Source: Bradyrhizobium huanghuaihaiense
GTDB taxonomy: Bacteria > Pseudomonadota > Alphaproteobacteria > Rhizobiales > Xanthobacteraceae
Assembly (NCBI RefSeq): GCF_007830635.1
Contig: NZ_VLLA01000017.1
Coordinates: forward strand, 1 to 64,000
Direction: 5' to 3'
DNA length: 64,000 bases
The position numbers were made by a program, and so were the translations under genes. Positions 1 through 8,516 of this stretch are shown piece by piece. Below the pieces are notes generated by a model. That model was not told the DNA's origin. It saw only the letters and a list, made by a program, of their open reading frames with translations, and ran no database searches. The stretch's first letter is position 1. Each line of letters starts with the position of its first letter.

Positions 1-566
1 GTGCCGACCACCAAATGCTCGAAGTTGCCGCCTGACGTCCCCGTGATCGTTGCCGTCAGGCTGCTGGCATCCTTGTAGACATCCTCGCCGTTGCCTACGG
101 CAATCGTCAGCGTGCCCGTGGTCTGGCCGTTCGCAATCGTGATTACGCCCTTGTCGGTCGTGATCGTGGTCACACCCTGCGAGGCATTCGACAACGTCGC
201 AGTGAACACGTAGTTGGCAGCAGCACCCTCCAGCTGTGTCGACGCGCTCAGATTGACCGTAGTATCGGTGATGGTGTCGTTGACATGCGCCGTCGCTGTC
301 GCCGTGCCGACCACCAGGTTCTCTAAACTGCCGCCCGACGTCCCGGTGATTGTCGCGGTCAGCGATGAAGAATCCTTGTAGACGTCCTCGCCGTTCCCCG
401 CAGCAATCGTCAACGTGCCCGTAGTCTGCCCGTCGGCAATCGTGATCACGCCCTTGTCGGTCGTGATCGTGGTCACCCCCTGGGACGCATGGTCCAAGGT
501 GGCTGTGAACACATAGTTCGAAGTCGGCCCTTCGAGCTGGGTGGACGCACTCAGGTCGACCCTTGT
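1..566 (-). repeat. Two tandem 303-bp (101-residue) adhesin repeats
   Basis: The block beginning at base 1 recurs from base 304 with a period of exactly 303 bases. The match can be followed from the shared GTGCCGACCACCA start to the shared GACGC(G/A)CTCAG end. The copies differ at scattered positions, mostly synonymous. The period equals 101 codons, so the repeat is a protein-domain duplication. More copies probably continue beyond the left edge. Confidence 0.85.
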
Positions 567-1190
567 CGTGCCTTCGGCATTAAGCACTACGATCTGTTCG
601 ATGCCTGTAATCTTGAGATCGAGCGTCTTGAAGGTATAGGTTGAGCTGTCCGCCTGTCCGGTTTGCGCGTTGATGTGCTGCGGAAGCCAGACGTTCCTCA
701 CATACGCAATCTCTGCCGAGATGGCGGCGTCGTTCAACTGGGTCGGACTCAGCCAGATCTGCAGAGTGTCAATATCCGGCGTAGACCCGGCTTTGCCGAG
801 CTGCACCGCGCCATTACCCCCGTCATAGGAGTCATAGCCTTGGAAAGCATTGCCTACGACCACGGTCTGACTGGAAACCGTACCGAGGACCGTCTGATCT
901 GTTCCCGACCAAACAGTCCCGCCGCTCAATGAAAAGTCGGCACTCGTGATGGAGTAGGTCCCACCCAAGACGTACTGGTTCTCAAAACCCTTGTAGATCA
1001 GGGTATCGGTCCCCGATCCACCAAGAACGGTGTCAAAGCCGCTGCCGCCATTAAGGATGTCATCTCCGGAACCACCATTGAGACGATCATTGCCCGCGCC
1101 GCCGGACAGCACGTCAGCGCCGGAGCCACCGACTAAATTGTCGCTGCCGGAAGTGCCTGTGAGGATGGTGGTGCCACTGGCGCTTGCCAT
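1..1190 (-). CDS. LapA-like RTX/Ig-repeat adhesin, N-terminal part (runs off left edge)
   Basis: Open frame from an ATG at 1190 to the window edge with no stop, so the C-terminus is outside. The ATG is preceded by GGAG eight bases upstream. Residues 12-60 hold about four RTX calcium-binding nonapeptides of the GGSGxDxLxG type. Residues about 61-210 are a unique region. From about residue 210 two copies of a 101-residue Ig-like repeat follow, with the ITIADGQTTGTLTI and GEDVYKD phrases typical of LapA/Bap-type giant adhesins. Such proteins are exported by type I secretion and act at the cell surface in attachment or biofilm formation. RTX motifs at the N-terminus are unusual, since they normally sit near the C-terminal secretion signal. 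The family call is firm; the ligand is unknown. Confidence 0.85.
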   Translation of the reverse strand, partial: MASASGTTILTGTSGSDNLVGGSGADVLSGGAGNDRLNGGSGDDILNGGSGFDTVLGGSGTDTLIYKGFENQYVLGGTYSITSADFSLSGGTVWSGTDQTVLGTVSSQTVVVGNAFQGYDSYDGGNGAVQLGKAGSTPDIDTLQIWLSPTQLNDAAISAEIAYVRNVWLPQHINAQTGQADSSTYTFKTLDLKITGIEQIVVLNAEGTTRVDLSASTQLEGPTSNYVFTATLDHASQGVTTITTDKGVITIADGQTTGTLTIAAGNGEDVYKDSSSLTATITGTSGGSLENLVVGTATATAHVNDTITDTTVNLSASTQLEGAAANYVFTATLSNASQGVTTITTDKGVITIANGQTTGTLTIAVGNGEDVYKDASSLTATITGTSGGNFEHLVVG

Positions 1191-2211
1191 TGATGATGCT
1201 CCAAAATGTCGTGGTACAAAAATTCGCGCGTGCGTATGAATTCAGGTATTTTATGAACTAGATGCCGTAACGGTTTCGAATTTTTCAGGCCTCGATTGAC
1301 GGGGTGGCAATGAGCTCTCGCCGTCGCAGCGCACCTCAAATAAAGCATGCCGTGCAATCGCCGGCAGTGCTTCCGCCCCCGGCGCAACATTTGTCCAAGA
1401 CGGACTCGAAACTGGCCGGCCGATCGGAAGCGATCGGCGGCCTTCCGGCTCGCCGCTAAAGAAACAAGAATTTGGGAATCCCGGAGGACGCGATTCAAGC
1501 TCGGCCTTCCGAATGAAGCTAACGCGACCCAATACACACTCCTCAAACTCTGCGGACACAGAGCAGGTGTGATTGCAGTCGAAAATCAATTCACCGTGCT
1601 ATTAACACTCGTTCGAGGCAATGAGGCGAACGTCTTGGCCGACAAGAAGTCGCAGCTTCTGCGCTGTGCCAGTCTGCCTTGCTGTGAAAGACTCCGAACG
1701 CACTAACCTGTCCACTTCCGATGCGGCCCTGCATTCCGCACGCGTTAAAAAATCTCTTGCGCTTAAAGTCATTGGCTTTGTGAAGTCTCTGCCTGGTGGT
1801 TACGCGTAGGCCCGACAGAACTTAACCCAAACGTAAAGATTTATTTAAGCATGCCGAAAATTTGCGCATCCGTCTAGAGCCGGTGGAGAATGCGCGTCTT
1901 AACTATTAATGCCACAGCGTCAAAGGGTTACTTGGCGGCGTAAATAGTTCCGTATTCCGGGAAACTACGGTCGCCCTTTCTGACCTGATGGCATTCACCG
2001 GAAGTGCCACGAATGCGTCTCACAAAGAGGGACGAACGTGGCCGAACGTCACGAAAAACAGTGACAGATCAACGGCCTCATCTTTTTTCCTGCCGCGCAT
2101 AACGGTCTGCTCGCAGGTCGACTCGTGCCGGTGCGGCAGAGGCACTTAGTTGCTTTCCCTGCCGGGCAGCGGCTTCATATTTGTGCGGTCATGCCCTCAG
2201 GAGTTTATTCC
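1191..2211. other. Long divergent intergenic region without a convincing gene
   Basis: About 1 kb separates the start of the leftward adhesin from the rightward amidase. Short overlapping frames exist on both strands, but none has a ribosome binding site, a recognisable motif or a clean codon pattern. The stretch 1810-2000 is locally less GC-rich. It must contain the promoters of both flanking genes. The only specific element I can name is the shared motif at 2144-2153. Confidence 0.5.
2144..2153 (+). promoter_or_regulatory. Copy 1 of shared GCAA-YTAR-TTGC motif, upstream of amidase
   Basis: Reads ACTTAGTTGC; its reverse complement GCAACTAAGT keeps the GCAA-CTAA half of the motif seen six more times up to 13.9 kb. 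It lies about 59 bases before the GTG start of the amidase. A weaker match than the others. Confidence 0.4.
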
Positions 2212-3594
2212 GTGCCGCAAGCTATCTTATCCGCGCAGAGCCGACCTCAACGTTCGCCTGCCGAGTTGGCCTCCATCATCACAACCGCCTATGAGCGCAT
2301 CGAGCGGGACCGGCTTCGCAACTGCTGGATCTATGTGCGGCCCATGGAAGAAGCGCTGGCCGAGGTTGATGCCCTTGCACAGCGAGCGGAGCGGGGTGAA
2401 GTCCTGCCGCTCCTTGGCGTGCCATTCGGCGTCAAGGACAATATCGACGTCGAGGACATGCCAACGACAGCAGCCTGCCCGTCATTCGAATATGTGGCTG
2501 CGCAATCAGCCAGATGCGTCGAGAGATTGACGGCCGCGGGTGCGATCTGTCTTGGCAAGACCAACCTGGATCAGTTCGCAACCGGACTGTCAGGCACCCG
2601 CTCCCCTTATGGCGCCTGTTCCAGCGCGGCCAACGATCTGTATGTCTCCGGCGGTTCGAGTTCCGGTTCGGCTGCTGCCGTAGCATCCGGCCATGTTGCC
2701 TTCGCTCTCGGCACAGATACCGGCGGCTCGGGCCGGATTCCCGCAGGCTTCAATGGGATCATTGGGATCAAGCCAACCGTCGGCCTCGTCTCATCCCGGG
2801 GGCTTGTGCCGAACTGTCCGACGCTCGATTGTCCCTCGATCTTCTGCAATTCCATTGCCGAGGGTCGAATTCTGCTCGGGTTGATCGAAGGATTCGACGA
2901 CAGCGATCCTTATAGCCGCCAACGGATTGCCTCGTCCTCCCCGTCTCCTCGCAAATTCCGGTTCGGCCAGGTCTCTGTTGGTCATCTGAATTCATTCGGC
3001 ATGCCGGAATGCAATGACCTGTACAGGCAGGCCTGCACGAGGCTTTCGGGACTGGGAGGCCAAGCCAGGCAAATTGACTTCGCGCCTTTCGCCGAAGCCG
3101 GTGAAATGCTCTTTTCAGGGCCTTGGATTGCCGAACGTCATGCGGCGATCGGCAAACTCCTGGACATCGATCATGGAGACCTGCTTGACGTCACCCGCAA
3201 CGTGCTGAGCGCAGCTGCCCAGTTTTCCGCAACAGATGCGTTCGCCGCGCAACATCGGCTCTTGAAGCTGCGACGCCAGATCCAATCGGCTTTCGAGGAG
3301 ATCGATGTCCTGGTGGTACCGACCGCGCCACGCCCCTTCACGATCTCGGAGATGATGGAAGATCCCATCACGCTCAACAGCCGCCTCGGTTATTACTCCT
3401 ATTTTGCCAATCTCGTGGACTTGTGCGCGGTGGCAGTTCCCAACGCAACGCTCGGCAACGGCATGCCGATGGGCGTCACTTTGCTAGCGCCTGCGTGGCG
3501 TGATCAGGCTCTTCTCGACCTTGCCGAGCGATGGCTGCCCGATACGAAGGCTGCACTGTTCGATCTAAGAGTATATCCGAAGGCCGCGTCCTAG
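2212..3594 (+). CDS. Amidase-signature hydrolase related to allophanate hydrolase (amidase domain only)
   Basis: A 460-residue amidase-signature enzyme. The Ser-cisSer-Lys triad is recognisable: Lys about 75 in GVKDNID, the SGGSSSGSA loop near residue 150, and the nucleophile Ser about 173 in GTDTGGSGRIPAGF. The stretch from that motif through TLDCPSIF is closer to allophanate hydrolase (AtzF/DUR1,2 type, allophanate to ammonia and CO2) than to GatA or FAAH-like amidases. It lacks the C-terminal domain of full allophanate hydrolases. The GTG start was chosen because CAGGAG sits eight bases upstream; in-frame alternatives are ATG 2191 and ATG 2125. It converges on the Crp/Fnr gene with overlapping stops. 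No urea carboxylase gene is nearby, so the substrate may be another acylurea or amide. Confidence 0.8.
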   Translation: MPQAILSAQSRPQRSPAELASIITTAYERIERDRLRNCWIYVRPMEEALAEVDALAQRAERGEVLPLLGVPFGVKDNIDVEDMPTTAACPSFEYVAAQSARCVERLTAAGAICLGKTNLDQFATGLSGTRSPYGACSSAANDLYVSGGSSSGSAAAVASGHVAFALGTDTGGSGRIPAGFNGIIGIKPTVGLVSSRGLVPNCPTLDCPSIFCNSIAEGRILLGLIEGFDDSDPYSRQRIASSSPSPRKFRFGQVSVGHLNSFGMPECNDLYRQACTRLSGLGGQARQIDFAPFAEAGEMLFSGPWIAERHAAIGKLLDIDHGDLLDVTRNVLSAAAQFSATDAFAAQHRLLKLRRQIQSAFEEIDVLVVPTAPRPFTISEMMEDPITLNSRLGYYSYFANLVDLCAVAVPNATLGNGMPMGVTLLAPAWRDQALLDLAERWLPDTKAALFDLRVYPKAAS

Positions 3595-4316
3595 ACGACC
3601 TCGAGATCGAGAGCGCGCAGATTGAGGATCACAATCAGGCCCCGGTGATAACGGATGACGCCCCTTGCCTGCATGCGGGAAAGCTGCACCGTCACCCATT
3701 GTCGGGTTGAGCCGATCAGATTGGCGAGATCACCATGTGTGAACGGGATCCCGATCACGATCTCGCGGCCCTGCTGCGAGCCGTAGACCTTCGAGAGAAA
3801 GATCAACAGACGATGCAACCGCTCAGTCACCGAACGGGTCCCCAGCATTTGCGCCATGGCCGAGTAACACCTTGCCTTGAAGGCGAGCGCATCCAGCAGC
3901 GCGACCGCGATACTTGCCGATTGAAGCGCCAGCGCGCGCAGAGCTGGGCCGGGCAAGAACGTCACCTGGCTCCGCTCCACCGCAACTGAAGACCATACGT
4001 GGGCACCAGTACCGAACAGATCCGGGCCCCCGACGAAATTGCCGGCGAACCAGTAAGCCAGCGTCACCTCGCGACCGGAAGGAGCCGCGTAGTAGCTGCG
4101 AATACGTCCCTCTTCGATCAGATAAATGCCGTTCTGCAGGTCGCCCTGCCGCCAGACATGCTGGCCTGCCTGAAAGACCTCCTTGCGGCCGATGGCAAGG
4201 ATACGACGCCGGTCAGCCTCACAAAGCGGATCCAACAAGCTGGGCAGCGACCCGACCTGAGCGTCCGATCCGGCCAGCATGATGCTGGTCGCATTCCTGA
4301 GACTTGCCGCTGACAT
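3591..4316 (-). CDS. Crp/Fnr-family transcriptional regulator (paralogue 1)
   Basis: A 241-residue cyclic-nucleotide-binding-fold regulator: a beta-roll effector domain in the N-terminal half (REVTLAYWFAGNFVGGP) and a C-terminal winged helix (FTHGDLANLIGSTRQWVTVQLSRM). No Fnr-type cysteine cluster is visible, so oxygen sensing by an iron-sulfur cluster is unlikely. The ATG at 4316 has GGGAG seven bases upstream; an upstream in-frame ATG at 4376 lacks one. It lies 67 bases downstream of, and on the same strand as, the ABC importer genes, so it may be co-transcribed with them. It is clearly paralogous to the regulator at 13073-13846 (shared YSxxAQMLGTRS and GxTRQWVT). It may control the shared motif of this region; that is inference. 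Confidence 0.85.
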   Translation of the reverse strand: MSAASLRNATSIMLAGSDAQVGSLPSLLDPLCEADRRRILAIGRKEVFQAGQHVWRQGDLQNGIYLIEEGRIRSYYAAPSGREVTLAYWFAGNFVGGPDLFGTGAHVWSSVAVERSQVTFLPGPALRALALQSASIAVALLDALAFKARCYSAMAQMLGTRSVTERLHRLLIFLSKVYGSQQGREIVIGIPFTHGDLANLIGSTRQWVTVQLSRMQARGVIRYHRGLIVILNLRALDLEVV

Positions 4317-4383
4317 TTGCTCGCTCCCTTGCCGCCGCAAGGAAAACCATTCAAGAGCCATGCCAGACCATGGCATCAGGCGC

Positions 4384-5250
4384 CTATGTCCTGATTTCCA
4401 TTTGCTCGAAGGCCCGGCGACCTTCCGAGCGGATCAGATCAAGGCAATCCCGCTTGAGGGCGAGATAGGCAGCCTCCGCAACGATGGCGCTGGAGCGCGG
4501 TCGCGGCAGGCTCACCTGAAGATCCCTCAGGATGCGGCCTGGTCCCGCGCTCATGATCAGCACACGGTCAGAGAGAAGGATCGCCTCATCGATGTCGTGT
4601 GTGACGAAGACGATTGTTGCGTTGATCCGCTCGCGGAGCTCGAGCAGATTGTCCTGCATGACCGCCCGGGTCTGCGCATCCAGCGCTCCGAACGGCTCGT
4701 CCATCAACAGTACGCGCGGCTGATTGGCGAGGGCACGGGCAATCGCAACCCGCTGCTGCATGCCTCCCGATAGCGTGTGCGGATATGCCGACGCAAATCT
4801 GGTCAGTCCGATCATCTCGATGAGGTCGTCGGCGATCCGCAGCGCCTCCGCTTTCGGCTTGCCGAGGGCGCGGGGCCCGTGCGCGATGTTCCGGCGCACC
4901 GATTTCCACGGAAACAGATGTGGCTGCTGGAAAACCATCCCGATCTCGGGCCGTGGCGCGCGCATTGCTTCGCCGGCTATGAGCACCTGGCCTTCGAACG
5001 GCCGCTCGAGGCCGGCCATCGCATTCAGGAGCGTGGACTTGCCGCAGCCGGATGGACCGACGATCGAGACGAATTCTCCCTGGGCTACCGCCAGGGATAC
5101 GCGGTCAACCGCGATGACCTGTCCGCTCGGCCCATCGAAGACGATGCTCAAATCCTCGACCCGGATGATTGCCTGAAGCGCCGGGGCGGAAGGCGGGTAC
5201 GTATCCACGAGCCTGAGCGGCTGGTCGGGACGAAGCAGGCTCGGGGTCAT
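4384..5250 (-). CDS. ABC importer ATP-binding protein, SsuB/TauB/NrtD type
   Basis: A 288-residue ATPase with Walker A GPSGCGKST, Q-loop VFQQPHLFPW, signature LSGGMQQR, Walker B VLLMDEP, D-loop and H-loop FVTHDIDEA. The LFPWK and FVTHDIDEA wording is typical of the nitrate/sulfonate/taurine importer family. The start at 5250 overlaps the permease stop by four bases (ATGA), indicating translational coupling. A longer open frame extends upstream but only by reading through the permease in another frame. It powers uptake together with the permease at 5247-6026 and the binding protein at 6023-7021. The ligand cannot be read from the sequence. Confidence 0.9.
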   Translation of the reverse strand: MTPSLLRPDQPLRLVDTYPPSAPALQAIIRVEDLSIVFDGPSGQVIAVDRVSLAVAQGEFVSIVGPSGCGKSTLLNAMAGLERPFEGQVLIAGEAMRAPRPEIGMVFQQPHLFPWKSVRRNIAHGPRALGKPKAEALRIADDLIEMIGLTRFASAYPHTLSGGMQQRVAIARALANQPRVLLMDEPFGALDAQTRAVMQDNLLELRERINATIVFVTHDIDEAILLSDRVLIMSAGPGRILRDLQVSLPRPRSSAIVAEAAYLALKRDCLDLIRSEGRRAFEQMEIRT

Positions 5251-6026
5251 CGCCACCACACGGCACGTTCGGCAAGGGTGGCGAAGGAACGGTCGGCGAC
5301 GAAGGAAAGCAGCCCGAGAGCCGCCAACCCGCCCATGACCTGACCCGTTTGCATGTTCTGTTGCGCAATTTCGATACGGTAGACGATACCGGAAAACGCT
5401 CCTGCCAACTCGGCGGCGACCAGCGTGTAGAAGGAGATACTCACCGCGGTCCGAAGACCGACTGTGATGTAGGGCAGCGCGCCAAGAAGGACGATCTCCC
5501 ACAGCATGTGGCGCTGCGGCGTGCCGAGCATCTGGGCGGCGCGGATAAGTCCGCGGTCGACTTTCTGCACCCCGATGTGGGTCGCGAGCCATACCGTGAA
5601 GAACACGCCCCAGACGACCAGGAATAGCTTGCCTGTCTCCGAGAGGCCAAACCAGAGGATGACGATCGGCACGAAGGCGATGGGAGGAATTGGACGAAGG
5701 ATGTGAAACAGGGGTGAAAGCAGGCTGGACACCAGCCGGAACTGGCCAGTCAGGACGCCGAGCACGATCCCGCCCGCAGCCCCGATGGCAAATCCCGCGG
5801 CCACGCGCGAGAGGCTCGCCACCAGGTCGCCGAAGAACTGTCCGCTGCGGATCCATTCGAGAACGGCGACAGCGACGGTCGATGGCGGCGGAAACAGCAC
5901 GGCGTTCACGATGCCGGAGCGCGCAACCAGTTCCCATACGCCTGTGAAGGCGGGCACGGAGAGAACGGCGACCAGAACGCTCAGCCGTGCGGCCGTGCTC
6001 GTACTCCTGCGTCCCCCACCGCTCAC
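5247..6026 (-). CDS. ABC importer permease, SsuC/TauC/NrtB type
   Basis: A 259-residue inner-membrane protein with about six hydrophobic segments. It has the permease EAA-type loop (QMLGTPQRHMLWEIVLLGALP) that contacts the ATPase, and the HILRPIPPIAFVPIVILWFG stretch typical of the sulfonate/taurine/nitrate permease family. Its start overlaps the end of the binding-protein gene by four bases and its stop overlaps the ATPase start. The order is therefore binding protein, permease, ATPase in one leftward operon. It forms the homodimeric translocation channel. Confidence 0.9.
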   Translation of the reverse strand: MSGGGRRSTSTAARLSVLVAVLSVPAFTGVWELVARSGIVNAVLFPPPSTVAVAVLEWIRSGQFFGDLVASLSRVAAGFAIGAAGGIVLGVLTGQFRLVSSLLSPLFHILRPIPPIAFVPIVILWFGLSETGKLFLVVWGVFFTVWLATHIGVQKVDRGLIRAAQMLGTPQRHMLWEIVLLGALPYITVGLRTAVSISFYTLVAAELAGAFSGIVYRIEIAQQNMQTGQVMGGLAALGLLSFVADRSFATLAERAVWWR

Positions 6027-7021
6027 GGGCGCGCCTCCAGTGTGACGCGAGCCGGATCGAGCGCCTTCAGCGGCGCCGTCACCAGGACTTTCGAGAAATC
6101 GGGCATGCTCGCGCCAGGGGGATGATTGCCGGTCTCGAGCCGCCAGGCGGCATGGGTTTTCAGAGTCGTGAGAATCCTGTCGTCGAGGCGCACATGGTAG
6201 ACATAGTCCAGCCAGATCGAAGCCAATTCGTCGCGTTTCATCCCGGTCGCTGCGGCGATGACGTCGATCGCTTCACCCGGATTCGCCCTGAGCCAGCCCT
6301 CGGCTTCGATGAGGGACGCCAGGAACTTGCCGACGATCGCAGGATTGGCCGCGAGGTAGGACTGCGTCACGACAATATTGAATGTCTCCGAGTAGAGACC
6401 TTTGGTCTCAAGCGGGATCGCGCCTTCGCCCAGAGCCTTCTTCGCATTCGCGACGTGCGGCTCCCAGGTATCGAACGCGTCGATGCTGCCGGCCGCCATG
6501 GCGGGGAGCATCTCCTGAGGTCGCAGATTGACGAGCGTCACGTCCTTCGACGTCAGGCCCGCGGCTTTCAACAGAACCGAGGTGTAAACTTCGCTGCCGG
6601 TTCCGGCCGTAAAGGCGATTCGCTTTCCACGCAGATCAGCCTTCGTCTTGATCCCGGCAGAAGCCGCGGTCATGGTCTTGAGATCCGAATATTCCATCCC
6701 TGCCACGAAGGCGATCGGTTGTTGCGCCATCGCGGCCGCCGTGACCGGCGCCTCGGCGGTTGTCGCGATATCCGCCCCTCCCCCAAGCACCGTATCGAGG
6801 CACTGCTTCCCGCTGGTGAAATTGGAGACCGAGATATCAAGCCCCTGCTTGGCGAAAATACCCTTCGCATTGGCGACAATCGCCAGTCCCGAGATCGGCC
6901 CAAGATTCTGGGCGAGCCGCGCCTTCAGCAATTCCTCGGCCGTCGCGCGCTCAGACGGTGCAAACAGGAAGGACGCAGAAAGCACGAACACGGCGAAGCG
7001 AAGAGCGGTTGTTGATCGCAT
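6023..7021 (-). CDS. ABC importer periplasmic binding protein, SsuA/TauA/NrtA-like
   Basis: A 332-residue protein with a Sec signal peptide (basic start, hydrophobic residues about 8-20, likely cleavage after ERATA). The mature part has the NMT1/SsuA-like fold signatures: GLAIVANAKGIFAKQGLDI near the start, the VLGGGADIATTAEAP loop, and DLRGKRIAFTAGTGSE. The ATG at 7021 has AGGGG about seven bases upstream; a longer frame to 7138 has no site. First gene of the leftward importer operon, with the shared motif 77 bases upstream. Members of this family bind sulfonates, taurine, nitrate, pyrimidine precursors and related ligands, so the substrate is open. Confidence 0.88.
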   Translation of the reverse strand: MRSTTALRFAVFVLSASFLFAPSERATAEELLKARLAQNLGPISGLAIVANAKGIFAKQGLDISVSNFTSGKQCLDTVLGGGADIATTAEAPVTAAAMAQQPIAFVAGMEYSDLKTMTAASAGIKTKADLRGKRIAFTAGTGSEVYTSVLLKAAGLTSKDVTLVNLRPQEMLPAMAAGSIDAFDTWEPHVANAKKALGEGAIPLETKGLYSETFNIVVTQSYLAANPAIVGKFLASLIEAEGWLRANPGEAIDVIAAATGMKRDELASIWLDYVYHVRLDDRILTTLKTHAAWRLETGNHPPGASMPDFSKVLVTAPLKALDPARVTLEARP

Positions 7022-7097
7022 GCCAAACCCCTGTGATGCCGGCGACCGGAGTGATCGACCTTGACGATAGGATCGTCTGAAGATGGAAGGCCATGAA

Positions 7098-7109
7098 GCA
7101 ATTAATCGA
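7098..7109 (-). promoter_or_regulatory. Copy 2 of shared motif, upstream of importer operon 1
   Basis: GCAATTAATCGA on the plus strand, 77 bases upstream of the binding-protein ATG at 7021. It matches the consensus GCAA-YTAR-TYGM defined by the other copies. Confidence 0.6.
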
Positions 7110-7256
7110 CAAGGCCCTCCTGTCCAGTTTTTGCGCAAGCAGACCAGCTTCCGACCGTGACCGGGGCAATAAATTCATCAAGCTGCTCACACCTTGGGCG
7201 CAACATAGCCTGCGGCAACGGCACTCTGCTGGCTTTCGCCAAGCCCTGATCCCGAT

Positions 7257-8216
7257 TCAATCAGAACCGATCGGGCTTTCGATGCCGTTGCGCGCGCGGC
7301 GAAACCAGGCCCACGTTTGCCGCGTCACTGCGATGTAGCCCGGGCCCCGGTAGACGATCTGATCGGCGACGATCCGGTTCAGTTTCGGCAGCGCATGGAA
7401 CGGAATCGAAGGATAGGCATGGTGTTCGACATGATAGGGCATGTTCCATGCAAACCAGCGCACGAACATGGCGGTATAGGTGGTGCGGGTATTCTGGAAG
7501 GCGCTGCGCGTGCGATCACAACCGGTGTGTTCGGCAAGGAGATATGGACGCAGAAACAATTGACCGACGATCACGGGGACGACCCAGACCCACAACAGGA
7601 TCATGGTGTGCAACGCGACCGATGCCAGCAACAGCGCGACGTAGCCTGCCAGATGCAGGCGCGCTTCCATCACGACGATGTGGCGTTTGCTTTCCGGAAT
7701 CCAAGGCGACGTGGCATTGCCGGTCAACGCATGGCGAAGCATCAGTCCCACCCGGAAGGCAACCTGCCGCAAGCCGCTGTAGACGATCAGCAGTTGCGTG
7801 TTCGAGGTTGGGATCGGAACCGACAGCAGTTCCGGATCCCTCTTTGGATCCTGCGTATAGCGATGATGATCCCAGTGGAACAGGCAGTAATATTCGTAAG
7901 GCAAGCCGACCGCGAACGAGGAGAGATGACCGAAGGCGAGATTAAGCGCGCGGTTGCGGAACGCCGTCTTGTGGGCGGTCTCGTGTACCACCATGAACAG
8001 GAATGCGACAAAGTAACCTTGGACGACGACCAGCGGCAACGCCCATACGATTCCGTATCGCGAAGAGACCAGCCAGATCAGCGCGCCGACAACGACGATG
8101 ACGCCGTAGTGGCTGGCCGCGCGGACCAGACCTTGCCAATCGGACCGCACCGACAACTCGCGCAGCATGGCCGGAGTCAGCGGCTTCTCTCCGGTGGCAG
8201 TGATGGCATTGCTCAT
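7257..8216 (-). CDS. Membrane fatty acid desaturase-family (di-iron) enzyme
   Basis: A 319-residue membrane protein with the three histidine boxes of the FA_desaturase family: HETAH (78-82), HWDHH (114-118) and HVEHH (262-266), plus hydrophobic segments around 36-76 and 185-225. These histidines bind a di-iron centre that uses O2 and reduced ferredoxin or similar donors to desaturate or hydroxylate a substrate. The gene stands alone between the importer operon and the HEAT-repeat gene, all leftward, with a shared-motif copy 106 bases upstream. A ferredoxin and a ferredoxin-NADP reductase encoded 1.3-5 kb away could be its electron donors. Neighbours do not point to lipid metabolism, so a small-molecule oxygenation role is possible. 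Confidence 0.85.
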   Translation of the reverse strand: MSNAITATGEKPLTPAMLRELSVRSDWQGLVRAASHYGVIVVVGALIWLVSSRYGIVWALPLVVVQGYFVAFLFMVVHETAHKTAFRNRALNLAFGHLSSFAVGLPYEYYCLFHWDHHRYTQDPKRDPELLSVPIPTSNTQLLIVYSGLRQVAFRVGLMLRHALTGNATSPWIPESKRHIVVMEARLHLAGYVALLLASVALHTMILLWVWVVPVIVGQLFLRPYLLAEHTGCDRTRSAFQNTRTTYTAMFVRWFAWNMPYHVEHHAYPSIPFHALPKLNRIVADQIVYRGPGYIAVTRQTWAWFRRARNGIESPIGSD

Positions 8217-8321
8217 GATCGTAGTCGCCTCTTTCCGGGATCACACTTGACCGTGCTCGAACCGACGCTGGAATTTCGTCAAGCACAGACCGATCCTAGG
8301 GAGCGACGCCGTAACGCAGAA

Positions 8322-8333
8322 GCAATTAATTTC
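8322..8333 (-). promoter_or_regulatory. Copy 3 of shared motif, upstream of desaturase
   Basis: GCAATTAATTTC on the plus strand, 106 bases upstream of the desaturase start. The left half fits the consensus exactly; the right half is degenerate (TTTC instead of TCGA/TTGC). Confidence 0.45.
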
Positions 8334-8516
8334 GCTGGCGTTGGCCGCCGGGCATCCCGAGATTTGCGGCCCTCGCTTCACCACATCGACCTCGCGACGA
8401 ATCGTCGCCGGGCCGATGCGCCGTTAGGGGCAGTCAGGTCTAACTCCTATTCCGCGGGCTCTGCGTGCGGCATATCGACGTGCGCGGTATAGGTAATGTC
8501 GAACTCAGATCTTGAC

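Noticed and set aside
1133..1706. Frames of 112-137 codons on both strands near 1.1-1.7 kb
   Set aside because: They overlap each other, have no ribosome sites and show atypical composition; one overlaps the adhesin start.
7257..8216. Reading the desaturase plus the MetY-like gene as a rhizobitoxine (rtx) locus
   Set aside because: They are more than 30 kb apart in different transcription units, and no rtxA-type aminotransferase fusion is present.
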